Of a stretch of 14,664 nucleotides of DNA, positions 1 to 9,400 are shown piece after piece. The position numbers were made by a program, and so were the translations under genes. The first letter of the stretch is position 1; every line of letters starts with the position of its first letter. The stretch is taken from contig CAMFDH010000012.1 of the NCBI GenBank assembly GCA_945949035.1, positions 1-14,664 of the forward strand, given 5' to 3'. Source of the DNA: an uncultured Actinomyces sp. (GTDB taxonomy: Bacteria; Actinomycetota; Actinomycetes; Actinomycetales; Actinomycetaceae). The notes beneath the pieces are model-generated. The model saw nothing but the letters and a program-made list of their open reading frames with translations. It did not search any database and was not told the origin of the DNA.

Positions 1-35
1 TCCGCGGAAATCCGCTGACGGGCCCCAACGTCAAA

Positions 36-65
36 CTTGCGGCGGGCCCGCCGCCATCCCGCAAG
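36..65 (-). terminator. GC-rich hairpin downstream of the CAP-domain gene
   Basis: Positions 39-54 form a perfect 16-base palindrome (GCGGCGGG/CCCGCCGC). An alternative outer pairing joins CTTGCGG at 36-42 with CCGCAAG at 59-65. The hairpin starts within ten bases of the TAG stop of the minus-strand CAP gene. Read on the minus strand it is followed by AAGTTTG, which is only a short, poor T-run, so this is a weak intrinsic-terminator call based on position and symmetry. Confidence 0.4.
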
Positions 66-71
66 ATACCC

Positions 72-1166
72 CTACTTACACTCCGTCAGGCTCGCAACCG
101 AGCTGCTCAGCGCGCCGGTCCCGCCCACCAGGTTGACTTGGGCCACCTTCGAATCCGCGGTCTTGATCTGCTTCGACACCACTGAGCCAGGAATGCACGC
201 CCTGTTCGACAGCACCAGGCGTTGCGTGGGGTCACCCGCCGGGGGCGCCGCCGAGAGCGCATCCGGGAAGGACGCTCCAGTCGCGATGAACACCGGCTTG
301 GCACTGCACGACAGCGCCTTATTGACCGCACAACTGGTGGAGTATCGGCAGTCACCGGAGACGCGCTGGACGGAAATCTCCGCCACATTGACCCGAGCTG
401 TCTTGGTAAACGACTTCTGAGTGGCCAAGTCTTTCACCGTGTAGGTAGCATCCACAGCCTTGCCTGCTTGGGCGTTCGTTAGTTGCAATGTCTTGCCAGA
501 CTGGATGGTCTTCCCTGCGACCGCCCAAGAGTACGACTCGGTTACGCCCTGGCTACCCGCTCCCGCGACTGCTGTTGTCATGGTGAGCGTGGAACCCGAC
601 GCCGCTTTGCCCGCAATGCTAACCGACAGCGTCAACGCAGGTTGGGCGGGCACAGTAGATCCCCCGGTCGGCGTCCTGTCGACGTTACCTGTCTTGGAGG
701 GGTTGCCCGCAACATAGAGCGTCCAGTAACTTCCAACCTTCGCCACGCCCGCCGCGCCCATTTGCCCGTGCTTGTCCATCAACCACTCGCGGTGCTTGGT
801 TGAGTTCAACCACGCGTTCGCCACCTGCTGCTCGGTTGAAAAACCTATGCCGATCAGGTCACCACCCAATTGCCATCCAGCGTTCTTCGCAAATGATGCC
901 TGGTACCTGTAGTCGTAGACCTCATACATATGGACGAACTTGTTCACCTTGTTCATGTAGGTCGACCACGTCAGCGCCGCGTCGTACATGGGCTGTACGT
1001 TGAGGAGTGGGCTGAGCCCCGCCTTCTTGCGTTCCTGGTTGATGATGCCGAGGGCGACATCGCCTGGAACCGTCGTGGTTGTGGCCGAGGCCGCCATCAG
1101 GCCCACTTGCTCAAGGCCATCGCCCTCGTCTGCCACGAGCCCCTCGGGCACTACCGGCTCGAGCAC
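72..1166 (-). CDS. CAP-domain (SCP/PR1-like) protein with one CWB2 repeat, probably 5'-truncated
   Basis: The product is 364 residues from a GTG codon. Residues about 35-155 match a bacterial CAP domain: INQERKKAGLSPLL, His79 (KFVHMYE), the AWLNSTKHREWL block around H125-R126, and a closing SYWTLYVAG strand. The usual ENI-type segment reads GDLIGIG. Residues 175-262 are an Ig-like beta domain. Residues 267-364 are one cell-wall-binding repeat 2 (VFIATGASFPDALSAAP, then VNLVGGTGALSSSV), with five Cys (273, 279, 287, 324, 363). CAP/CWB2 proteins normally act outside the cell, with CWB2 binding the wall. Here no signal peptide is visible: the N-terminus is an acidic linker (VLEPVVPEGLVADEGDG), and the frame stays open upstream only to a TAG near 1219, with no ATG and no clear ribosome site. 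The 5' end may have been lost. It follows the LAL gene on the same strand by 91 bases. Confidence 0.8.
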   Translation of the reverse strand: MLEPVVPEGLVADEGDGLEQVGLMAASATTTTVPGDVALGIINQERKKAGLSPLLNVQPMYDAALTWSTYMNKVNKFVHMYEVYDYRYQASFAKNAGWQLGGDLIGIGFSTEQQVANAWLNSTKHREWLMDKHGQMGAAGVAKVGSYWTLYVAGNPSKTGNVDRTPTGGSTVPAQPALTLSVSIAGKAASGSTLTMTTAVAGAGSQGVTESYSWAVAGKTIQSGKTLQLTNAQAGKAVDATYTVKDLATQKSFTKTARVNVAEISVQRVSGDCRYSTSCAVNKALSCSAKPVFIATGASFPDALSAAPPAGDPTQRLVLSNRACIPGSVVSKQIKTADSKVAQVNLVGGTGALSSSVASLTECK

Positions 1167-1257
1167 TTCAGTGGACCCACCCGTCTTATGTGTGAGATCA
1201 AGCCCAAGGTCCCACGCCTACCCGCTGGGCCGCAATCCCCCACCCGAACAAAACAGA

Positions 1258-3714
1258 TCAGGTGAGCAGTCCCAGCATGTGCGCCGTCGTCAACGCCTCA
1301 CCCCGCGATGGGGCTCGCAGCTTCGCGTAGATGCTCCGGCAGTGACTCTTCAACGTGTTGGGAGAAAGGTACAGGTCACTGGCGGTTTCAACCATGGTCT
1401 TATTCTTGGTCAGCGCCTGCAACACCTCAATCTCCGCTTTGCTGAGGGCCCCGTACTGATGCGCGCGCCCCTCAACACGCGTGGCCTGGAGCGCTTCGAC
1501 CAACCCACCCATCCCAAGGTCGTCGGCAACTTCCGCAAACATCTCGTAGGGCACCGTCCCCACCAGGGCATCGAGGGCGACCGGCGTCAGTGAAGCCTGC
1601 AGTCCCTGCAGTGTCTGCGCCGCTGCCTCGCGGTTCCCCATCCCGTGTTCAGACAGCGCCCCGATCAGGTCACATTCCTGGCGAGAGCGCACCGAAATCC
1701 CGGCAGGCATCGCCGCTACGATCCGTGCCGCGTCCCCGTACTGACCTTGAAACAACGCGAGCCGAGCCCTCGACTGGCGCAGACCCGTTGATTCCTGCGA
1801 GCCGGGAAGGTTTGACAGCGAGGCGATCTGCCTCGCCGCGTCCTTGTACCTTCCCGTCGTCGTCGCCAGATCGGCCAGACGCCACCCCAACTTCAGTTGC
1901 CAGTAGGGAGAAAGCACGCGCCCCACCGCTGCCTGCCGCATCCGACTGTGCATTTGCACGAGGGCGTTCCCACTGCCACGCAATCGCTCCGTGACCAGGC
2001 TCTCAGCCATGACGACCATGGGCCACTGTTCCATTCGGTCCATCGCGGGGATCAGCCGTTCCAGCGCACCTGTGGCCGGAGCGCAATCACCCTTCTGGTA
2101 CGCCGTAAACACCCGTGCGATGTCTCCGTCTGTCCACGAAAACTCTGGAGCTACGAACTCCGCGTTGGCCGCAAGCGCGTCGGCCCTCTCCAACGCGGCG
2201 GCTGCAGCGTCTCCCTCTCCCTGCAGACTGTGCGCCAGTGCCGCCAACGAAAGTGCGTGCACCTGTTCGAGGACGTTTCCCTGTTCGAGGGCGATCTCCA
2301 GTCCCCACCGCGCCGCCTCTAGCCCGACGTTTAGGTCCCCTACCAGCACCCCGGTCAGTGAGATGACAGCGTAGAGGATCGGGGCTTTGGGGTTGGCGAG
2401 GACGCCGGGGCGCAGTCTCTTATCACCCATCTGCTCCATTAGAGCCACGGAGCTGCCCAGGGCAGCGTCCCACATGCCAAGCATTCGCTCCACGGCGATT
2501 TTCGATGCGGCAGAGGGTACAGCAACTTGCAGGTCGGGTGAGGTTGCCTGTTCCGTCAGCACCCTGTGGAGGCGACCGGCCAGGTCCTCCACCAGTGAGG
2601 CGGGCGTCGACGGCAGCGGCCGTTCCAGCACCAGCCTGACCAACAGCAGGGTGGGATGTTCTTCCAACTGTTCCAAAGAGAGGTTACGCACCGCCTCAAG
2701 CGTTGTCTCCCCACCATCGAGGGTCTCCTGGAAATGCACATGCGCCACATCCTGTGCATCCGTGAAGGCTCCCAGGGCAATCAGGTCGGCAACGGCCCGT
2801 GGCGGTGATTCATTGCCGAGGGTGAGGGCGTGACTGCACTGGAGTTCACGCAACTCCCGCGCCTCCCAATGGTGAGATCCCTGGTACAGCAAGCCGGCCC
2901 GCAGGCCCTCCCTCACCGCGTAATGGGGATGCGCTTCGTCCTTGTCGCCCCCAACTGTCACGTTGGAAGTCACCACTTCCACAACGCCCTCGGCCTGCAG
3001 CCGTTTCAAGGTCGTCTCTGCGTCGCTGGAACTGATGCCGAGGGCGTCCCCGAGCAACTCGGGACGCACCACATCAAGGGACGCAGCGGCAAAGAGAGCC
3101 TTTTTTGTCAGGTCACCGGGAAGATTGTGGTAGATTGTCGCAGCCAACTCGTCGAGCACTTCACCGGCGTCCGCACCGCTGCGATGAGCGCTGAGTGCCA
3201 CGCGAGTCCCTAGCGGCCACCCCGACAACGACTCCAGCAGCGGGGTGAGACTCTGGTAGGCCCCAACATCCAGAAGATCGGCTAAATCGGCGACCTCGTC
3301 TGACTCAAGACGGAGGTCGGCCGCGGTGATGGCGAGGTCGGAGGCCAGTTCATCCAGTCCGCATCGACCCGACACCACGATCGTGTGCGCGCCACGCTCG
3401 GCAACCAGCTCTTTGACTGCCACCTCGGCCAGACGATTGTTACAGTCGTCGATGATGACGGTGGCGCCATCACTGCCCTCCAGAAGTGCTGCCACCACGC
3501 GCGGCAGGTTGCGAATGTCGTGATCGGCCAGGGAAATCCACTGCACCGTCTCTCCGCGCTCCAGCTTGGCGCGGGCCCACTGGCTGAGCAACGTTGTCTT
3601 GCCGTAGCCCGCCGGCGCTTGAACAGTCAAGACCATTCCGGGGACAGTCATACCCCGCAGCCTCTGCTCAAGGGCAGGGCGCGGAAGCACCTTTACACGA
3701 ACGGCAGGAATCAT
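1258..3714 (-). CDS. LuxR-family LAL regulator (MalT-like STAND ATPase), copy 1
   Basis: This 818-residue protein has the size and layout of large ATP-binding LuxR regulators. Walker A is APAGYGKTT at 33-41, Walker B VIIDD at 86-90, VSGR at 114-117, and the GWPL motif typical of STAND/MalT-type ATPases at 165-168. The middle, roughly 280-740, is helical and Ala/Leu-rich, resembling a TPR-like sensor. Residues 756-818 are a LuxR/GerE helix-turn-helix (ALSKAEIEVLQALT, then LSPNTLKSHCRSIYAKL). In this family a ligand on the sensor domain drives ATP-dependent oligomerisation and DNA binding; the ligand here is unknown. The ATG at 3712-3714 begins 40 bases after the upstream paralogue ends. No good Shine-Dalgarno precedes it, so the start is uncertain by a few codons. 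The paralogue upstream shares motifs throughout, so the pair is a tandem duplication, probably co-transcribed. Confidence 0.9.
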   Translation of the reverse strand: MIPAVRVKVLPRPALEQRLRGMTVPGMVLTVQAPAGYGKTTLLSQWARAKLERGETVQWISLADHDIRNLPRVVAALLEGSDGATVIIDDCNNRLAEVAVKELVAERGAHTIVVSGRCGLDELASDLAITAADLRLESDEVADLADLLDVGAYQSLTPLLESLSGWPLGTRVALSAHRSGADAGEVLDELAATIYHNLPGDLTKKALFAAASLDVVRPELLGDALGISSSDAETTLKRLQAEGVVEVVTSNVTVGGDKDEAHPHYAVREGLRAGLLYQGSHHWEARELRELQCSHALTLGNESPPRAVADLIALGAFTDAQDVAHVHFQETLDGGETTLEAVRNLSLEQLEEHPTLLLVRLVLERPLPSTPASLVEDLAGRLHRVLTEQATSPDLQVAVPSAASKIAVERMLGMWDAALGSSVALMEQMGDKRLRPGVLANPKAPILYAVISLTGVLVGDLNVGLEAARWGLEIALEQGNVLEQVHALSLAALAHSLQGEGDAAAAALERADALAANAEFVAPEFSWTDGDIARVFTAYQKGDCAPATGALERLIPAMDRMEQWPMVVMAESLVTERLRGSGNALVQMHSRMRQAAVGRVLSPYWQLKLGWRLADLATTTGRYKDAARQIASLSNLPGSQESTGLRQSRARLALFQGQYGDAARIVAAMPAGISVRSRQECDLIGALSEHGMGNREAAAQTLQGLQASLTPVALDALVGTVPYEMFAEVADDLGMGGLVEALQATRVEGRAHQYGALSKAEIEVLQALTKNKTMVETASDLYLSPNTLKSHCRSIYAKLRAPSRGEALTTAHMLGLLT

Positions 3715-3753
3715 AGAGAGTCAATGCTACGCTCTCACCCCACAATTTATCCC

Positions 3754-6360
3754 CTAAACGATACCCAAACCGCGGGCAACGCTGAGCATGTCCGCCTTGC
3801 TTGTCACATCCAGCTTGGGGTAAATCTGCCGCAAGTGTGCCTTTACGGTATTGGGAGAAAGGGACAACTCCGCTGCCGCCTTGTTGATTGTGCTCGCTTT
3901 CCCAACAGCCTGAACGATTGCCCGTTCACGGGCGCTGAGGGGCTCAACCGTCCTCGAACGGTAGCGAGCAGGCACTGCTTCAATGAGCTCAAGCAGACGC
4001 GAGTCTCCCTTGTGGTGAGCGGCCTCGGCCAACTCCCGCAGCACCCCGAAAGGAATGGTCGGCAGGATCATCTGCACTTGGCCCCGCCCTGCACGCAGGT
4101 CAACGCCGTGTAGCAGGGAGAGTGCCGTCCCCTGGTCACCCGCGGTAAAGAATGCGGCGGCCCCCAGCAGCATCGCACTTTGTGCGTGCAGCCCCGTCGA
4201 TCCGGCCTCCAGCAGTTGTTCTGTTATGCGGATGGCTTCCAGCGGCTGTCCCTGGTGGAATGCCAGGCGCCCCTTCGCCAGGATGACGTCACGGGTCTGC
4301 TCAAGTGGAACCTCAAGCACTGCCTGCGCGGCCCGCAAGTTGGAATCATGCATTGCCAGGTTCGCCATTGTGGCGGCCAGCAGCCCTTCGGCGTAACCGG
4401 GCAGTCGAGGATCAGAACGTTCCTGCAGCCGCCAGCGCAGCCTCTCAAGTGCGGGGCGACTCCCCTGGCTTGTGCGGATGACCCAAGACTCAATGACGGC
4501 GAAGAGTGCCCACTGTTCCATCCGCGGCAGAAGGTACTCTATCGAACCCAGCAATTGCGCGGCTTCCTGGGTCTTCCCCCCGAAGAGGGTGACCATGGCT
4601 CGCGCAATCGTGCCGTTAATTCGGTCAACCTCTGCGGTGTTCACCTCAACCGATACCCTGATGGCATCTGCCCGGCTCAGGTATGAGGCCGCCTCTTCTG
4701 GATTCACCTGCATGGCGTGGAGTAGTGCCAGCCGCTCCAGGGAGGCAACCTGAGCTGCCGGGACGGCCTCGTCCGTCGCTATCCGCAGGGACCGACTTGA
4801 GGTCCGTTCCGCTAACTCATAGTCCCCGCCGAGAATACCGGTTAGGCTCGCAACCGCATACATTAGCGGCAGCTCCGAGGCCGTCCCCCAGTAGGTCCTG
4901 TGGCGGTGTTGTGAGAGGCGCAGTTCCAACTGCTCCGCTAGGGCAGATGCTTTGTCCCAGTGACCTAAGATCCGCTCTGCTGCCACAAGGTAGGTGAGGT
5001 GGACGGCATCCGCATCACTCATTCTTGCGCCATTTGCTGCGTAGACAGCGTCCGTGACTCGCGATGCGATCGAGCGCACCCGATCAATGGGGACGGAGGC
5101 GTCGTTGAGTTGAAGCAGCATCAGCAGCGCCAGAAGTGTCGGGAACCCCGCTAGGGCATCCTGTGGGCTCTGCGCCAGTAACTGCACAATGGGACCGGGA
5201 GCACTGGTGATGCGGGAGAAAAAGCGGATCGCCAAGATCTCGGCCTCCCCCAACTCTCCGTTTTCTAGTAACAGGACGAGGGCGTCGGTTGGGTCGTGTT
5301 CGGCGAGGTCGCGGGCGTGCAGAAGCCAGATCCGCGCAACGTCTTCGTCATCCAGAAACACCTCTTGAAACCAGGTCAACGTGTGTTTCAAGCCGCGGTG
5401 GGGCACATAAATTCCACCCCCGCGCACCCAACGTCTCTCAACCAAACCCCGCGAACTTAGCTCAGCCAAGCACTGCTGCAACTGCGCTGGGCGTAGTCCC
5501 GTCGCCTCGAGCAGGACGAGGGCGGAGGTGCCCCCCACCGCAGCGATTGTTGCGAAAACCCGGGAGGCTTCCTCCGTGAGTGATGCGGCATCGATGCGTT
5601 CTAGGAACAGTGCTGCCCCAAGATCCTCTGCACCTTCGCACGCCCCCTGCAGAATCGCCGCGGTGGCGAGGGGCCACCCACCAATCGCAGCGATCCGTTC
5701 AAGCGCTTCGCCGGCCGCAGACAGCTCCGAGTAGCCGGGAAGAGCGGCAACTTCCTCCGGAGTGAAGGCCAGATCCCGCGCGAAAAGCACCCTGCTGTCG
5801 ACCTGCGACGTAACAAGTGGGGTGTCGAAAGAGGCGAAGCGGCGCCCGGACATAACAAGGTAGATATGCTCGCTACTCATGAAAACACGTAGAAGGCGGT
5901 CGTCAAGGTCCGGGTTGGTAATTTGCTCGTAGTCATCCACGACGACTACGACGGGTTCGGCAAGTTCCTCAACCCACTGCAAGCCGCGTTCCCGCGCTGC
6001 CTCAACACTACCGCTAACCTTGGGTGATCCCTGCAACTTGTAGCTGAAGTCGGCGACCTGCTTCCAGAGTGCAAGCGGTTCTTCTAGGTTTGCTGCACTG
6101 AGGTGCAGCAAAGGGAAATCCGCAGGCAGAGACTCGGTCCACTGGCGCAGCAGCTCGGTTTTCCCGTAGCCTGCAGGGGCGGAGAGGACTGTCAGCGGGG
6201 CAAGATCCACCCCGGGAGTGCCAAGGCGCTCGACCAACTGCCGCCGCTCAACAAGCTTCCCATTCAGCAAAGGGCGTGCAGGCGCTGTTTCGCTGCGGGG
6301 GCTCTCCCGAAGACCGTTTGGACCCAATTTGCAACTCCGCATTTCTCTGCCACTAAGCAC
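3754..6360 (-). CDS. LuxR-family LAL regulator (MalT-like STAND ATPase), copy 2
   Basis: This 868-residue protein is the longer of two tandem LAL regulators. Walker A is APAGYGKTE at 61-69, Walker B VVVVVDD at 137-143, MSGRR at 170-174 and GWPL at 228-231. A helical TPR-like middle follows, and a LuxR helix-turn-helix occupies about 807-868 (PLSARERAIVQAV, then LSPNTVKAHLRQIYPKL). Its sensor core aligns by eye with the neighbour (MYAVASLTGILGGDYELA here, LYAVISLTGVLVGDLNVG there), which supports duplication. The GTG start is favoured because GGAG at 6368-6371 lies seven bases upstream; an in-frame ATG six codons further in lacks such a site. A good promoter candidate lies just upstream, and strong hairpins separate it from the surface-protein gene, so it probably heads its own transcript with copy 1. 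Target genes and ligand are not deducible; the adjacent surface-protein gene is the obvious candidate (inference). Confidence 0.9.
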   Translation of the reverse strand: MLSGREMRSCKLGPNGLRESPRSETAPARPLLNGKLVERRQLVERLGTPGVDLAPLTVLSAPAGYGKTELLRQWTESLPADFPLLHLSAANLEEPLALWKQVADFSYKLQGSPKVSGSVEAARERGLQWVEELAEPVVVVVDDYEQITNPDLDDRLLRVFMSSEHIYLVMSGRRFASFDTPLVTSQVDSRVLFARDLAFTPEEVAALPGYSELSAAGEALERIAAIGGWPLATAAILQGACEGAEDLGAALFLERIDAASLTEEASRVFATIAAVGGTSALVLLEATGLRPAQLQQCLAELSSRGLVERRWVRGGGIYVPHRGLKHTLTWFQEVFLDDEDVARIWLLHARDLAEHDPTDALVLLLENGELGEAEILAIRFFSRITSAPGPIVQLLAQSPQDALAGFPTLLALLMLLQLNDASVPIDRVRSIASRVTDAVYAANGARMSDADAVHLTYLVAAERILGHWDKASALAEQLELRLSQHRHRTYWGTASELPLMYAVASLTGILGGDYELAERTSSRSLRIATDEAVPAAQVASLERLALLHAMQVNPEEAASYLSRADAIRVSVEVNTAEVDRINGTIARAMVTLFGGKTQEAAQLLGSIEYLLPRMEQWALFAVIESWVIRTSQGSRPALERLRWRLQERSDPRLPGYAEGLLAATMANLAMHDSNLRAAQAVLEVPLEQTRDVILAKGRLAFHQGQPLEAIRITEQLLEAGSTGLHAQSAMLLGAAAFFTAGDQGTALSLLHGVDLRAGRGQVQMILPTIPFGVLRELAEAAHHKGDSRLLELIEAVPARYRSRTVEPLSARERAIVQAVGKASTINKAAAELSLSPNTVKAHLRQIYPKLDVTSKADMLSVARGLGIV

Positions 6361-6375
6361 TTCTTGGCTCCAAGC

Positions 6376-6403
6376 ACTCTACCGCGTTCAGCCCTCCTTT
6401 CAA
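6376..6403 (-). promoter_or_regulatory. Candidate promoter of the tandem LAL regulators
   Basis: On the minus strand TTGAAA (6398-6403) and TAGAGT (6376-6381) are separated by 16 bases, a reasonable sigma-A-type pair. Transcription would begin at about 6369-6372, almost at the GGAG ribosome site (6368-6371), giving a very short leader before the GTG at 6360. It lies after the hairpins that close the surface-protein gene, so the LAL genes can be transcribed independently. This rests on motif inspection only. Confidence 0.4.
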
Positions 6404-6410
6404 CGCGCGC

Positions 6411-6448
6411 GAAGGACCCCCAGGGTTTTCACGCCCCGGGGGTCCTTT
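6411..6448 (-). terminator. Hairpin 2 after the surface-protein gene
   Basis: AAGGACCCCC (6412-6421) and GGGGGTCCTT (6438-6447) form a ten-base-pair stem around a 16-base loop, with a possible G-T pair extending the base. It is the second hairpin met by minus-strand transcription leaving the surface-protein gene. No clear T-tract follows on the minus strand, so it may act as an unusual intrinsic terminator or a 3'-end stabiliser. The pairing is certain; the function is inferred. Confidence 0.55.
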
Positions 6449-6454
6449 CCCTCA

Positions 6455-6482
6455 TGGTGACGCCATCACCTTGGCGTCACCA
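6455..6482 (-). terminator. Hairpin 1 immediately after the surface-protein stop codon
   Basis: TGGTGACGCCA (6455-6465) and TGGCGTCACCA (6472-6482) form a perfect eleven-base-pair stem with a six-base loop, starting five bases after the TAG stop at 6488-6490. It lacks a T-run. With the next hairpin it forms a double stem-loop boundary between the 5.6-kb surface gene and the LAL regulators. Confidence 0.55.
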
Positions 6483-6487
6483 CTTGC

Positions 6488-9400
6488 CTATGCGCTGAGG
6501 TGCCGTCCGCGTCCTCTGGTCTTGCTGGCACGTAGAGCAACGTAGCCACCTCCCAGAAGTAGCAGTGCGCCACCAAGAACGAGGCCGACGTTTGCCCCTG
6601 TAACCGGCAGCTTCCCACCGGAACCAGGAACCGTGTGGTTCGTGGTGCACTTGTCTGCAACACACTCACCAAGTGGTGACGCAGGTGTAGCAACGTTCTT
6701 GAACTTGACGTTCTTCGCGTCTGCGTTGACCTTCACCTTGTAGGAGACGGTCACAGATTCACCGGTTGGAACCTCTGGGACACTCCACGTCAGCGTCTTG
6801 CCGTCCTCGGAAAGAGCCAGCTCATCATTCAGGCTGTCCTTCACAAGGGTGGCGTGCTTGAGCACATCCGTAAGGTTGTCCTCAACCAGTGCGTCAAACA
6901 GGTTAACTTCCCCGGTGTTCGTTACCTTCAGCGTGTAGGTGACGATCTCGCCTGGCTTCACTTCTGAGCCTGACTTGGCAACCGAAGACTTCTCCAGCTC
7001 CCAAGTTGGTGCTTCAGGAACCCTGACACAACCTGCATCGTTGACCTCAACTTCACCGGAAACCATCCCCAGCTGGTTACCAAGCGGAATGCCGTACCCT
7101 CCGGCCTCGCACTCTTCAGGTAGCGGAACGCTCTCTACCTTGGCAGGATCCACGGCAATTTTCGCGGTGACCGTGAACTTGTCGGAGGCTCCGGGGGCAA
7201 GACGACCTGCAGCGAAGACCCAGTCTCCTTCAGCCGGCTTCGAGGGCGCTACAACACGCGCATCCTCAGTCGGCGCAACAGCCACAGCAGTCCAGGTGGT
7301 GCCTTCGACCAGTGATACCCCTGTTGGGAACGCATCAGGCGTATCTGTCAGTTCGTAGACAACATCGATGTCATTGTCGTTACGAACCGTGATGTCGTAG
7401 CTAACAGTGAAGGTTCCGTCGGCGTTCTGAATCGGGTCCTGACCAACCTTAGTCGCGGATGGCGCGGCAGGCTCTGAACAAGCATTCACCTCTGTTTCGG
7501 TCGAGTTGGACGTCAGGACCGCCCGGTTCAAGAAACCGGACTTCTCTGCCCCTTCCTCGCCCGCAACACATACATTCGTCCCGCCCTCGAACGCTGAAGA
7601 CTTAGCGTTCGCAACTACGGAAACCTTGTAAACATGCTGTGGATCTTCGGTTGTGATGATCTTCCCGGACGCGAGTTGGGCGTTCCAGTTACTTGAGTTG
7701 AAGTCCGAGACGCTGCCCGCAGGCTCTGGCTGAACCTGCTGCCATGTGGCTGAGACAGGTGTCAGACCATCGCCGTAGTCCAGTGTGTCTGTCAGGTCAT
7801 ACTTGGCCGACAGACCGCTGGGGTTCAGACCCTTGGTCGGCAGGGTAACAACGACCTCGTACTCAATACCCCAGGTCCCGTCATCATTCTGGACGGTGCT
7901 GAGGGCGTTCTTCTCAACCGATGGGTTCACCGCCGGGGTGATCTCTCCACAGGCATCATCTGTCTGGGTGGTTCCACCGTTGACCAGACGAGCCTCGTTG
8001 AAGAATCCGTGTCCCGCACCCGAAGCCTCACACTCGGCGAGGTCAGCAGGAATGCTTGCGGGAATCCGCACGTCCCAGGTCACCTGGTAGCGCACCATTC
8101 CGCCGCGCGGAACTTCCACTCCGCGCTCAATCAACCAGGCATCGTCACCATCAACGGCAACGGTACCTTCGGTGATGTCAATGCCACCCTCGTTGGGGTA
8201 GGGAGAGAACCAGTTGCCCTCTACCAGTTCCACACCGGTTGGGAAGCCTGGCTCATCGTAAACGTCCACGTAGAAGGAAGCAGTGGGGCTTCCGAGGACG
8301 AATACCGAGTAGCCAACCGACCAAACGTTGGGGTCGTCGGCATGTGGCTGCGCGAAGAGGAACTGCTTGTCGATGCCAGGTCGCTGCGGTGATGCGCAGT
8401 CTTCCGCGTCATCGCTTCCGCCAACCCACTCTAGGTGAGCCGTGTTAAAGAAGCCACCGTTTGCCGGTCCCCCCTGTGCTTCACACTTGGTGGGCTGGGT
8501 GTCAGCGGTCCAGGCACCCGGTTCAACGCTGGCGTTGACCGTCACCGTGTAGGTGTCGGTCTGCCCGGCAGGAAGAGCCTGGGAAGTCGCTAGTGTCACC
8601 GAAGTAGCACCGCCAGCGATTGTTCCACTTGCGGCCCCATTACGACCGGTCCACTGGCCACCCACAACCTTGATCTGCGACTGATCGAACTTGATTCCGT
8701 CGGTCAGGTCGTAGGTCTGTGCAAACTCGCTGTTGTTGGCCACAGTCACGTCATAGGTGACGTCCCATGTTCCATCAACGCGCTGACTTGAGGACTTCCA
8801 AGTCTTGTCCAGGTCGAGGTCGCCCACGGGAATTGCCACGCAACCCGTGTCCTTATCGTTGTGTTTGCCGGACGTTACCTCTGCCAGGTTGGGGAACACA
8901 ATCCCGTGTACCTCGGTGTCCGCACAGTCCGCAACTGCGCTGTCGTCGACAGCGGTTGTTACCTTGACGGTTGTTGAAACCGTGTAGGTGTAGTCAGTTC
9001 CTGCGGGAATACGTGCCCCGTCGACGAGTGTCCAGGCACCAGTCCCGTTAAACCTGTCACCATCAAGCGGTGTGCCTTCTGGTGCTGTTGCCACCCAGTC
9101 ACTCAAGCGCTCAACACCAGTAGGCATCGGATCAGGAGTATCAGTGAGGGTGAAAGGCAGTTCGGAGTCTGATGGATTCGACACGGTCACGTCATAGGTA
9201 AGCGTCCAGGTTGTGCCATCATCGCCAAGCGTTGCGGACCGTCCGGTCTTCTCAACGGAGGGGATTGCCGGCGTCGAGCAGGCATCGTCAACAACGTGGC
9301 CCCCGGAGTAGTCCAGGGTTGCAACGTTAAGGAAGCCCCCTGCATTCTGTGTTCCCGGTGCGGAGCACTTCAATGCATCACTGCCCCATGCACCCTCGTC

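Noticed and set aside
39..54. Perfect 16-base palindrome as a possible attachment or resolution site
   Set aside because: It is a simple GC-rich palindrome right behind a gene end, and no integrase, recombinase or second copy is present. A terminator is the simpler reading.
37..1265. Several plus-strand frames opposite the CAP-domain gene
   Set aside because: The minus frame encodes recognisable CAP and CWB2 domains over the same bases, and the plus-strand products show no family features.
3385..4113. Plus-strand open frame of 242 codons crossing the junction of the two LAL genes
   Set aside because: It overlaps both well-supported LAL genes on the opposite strand, and its product has no recognisable motif; an antisense shadow.
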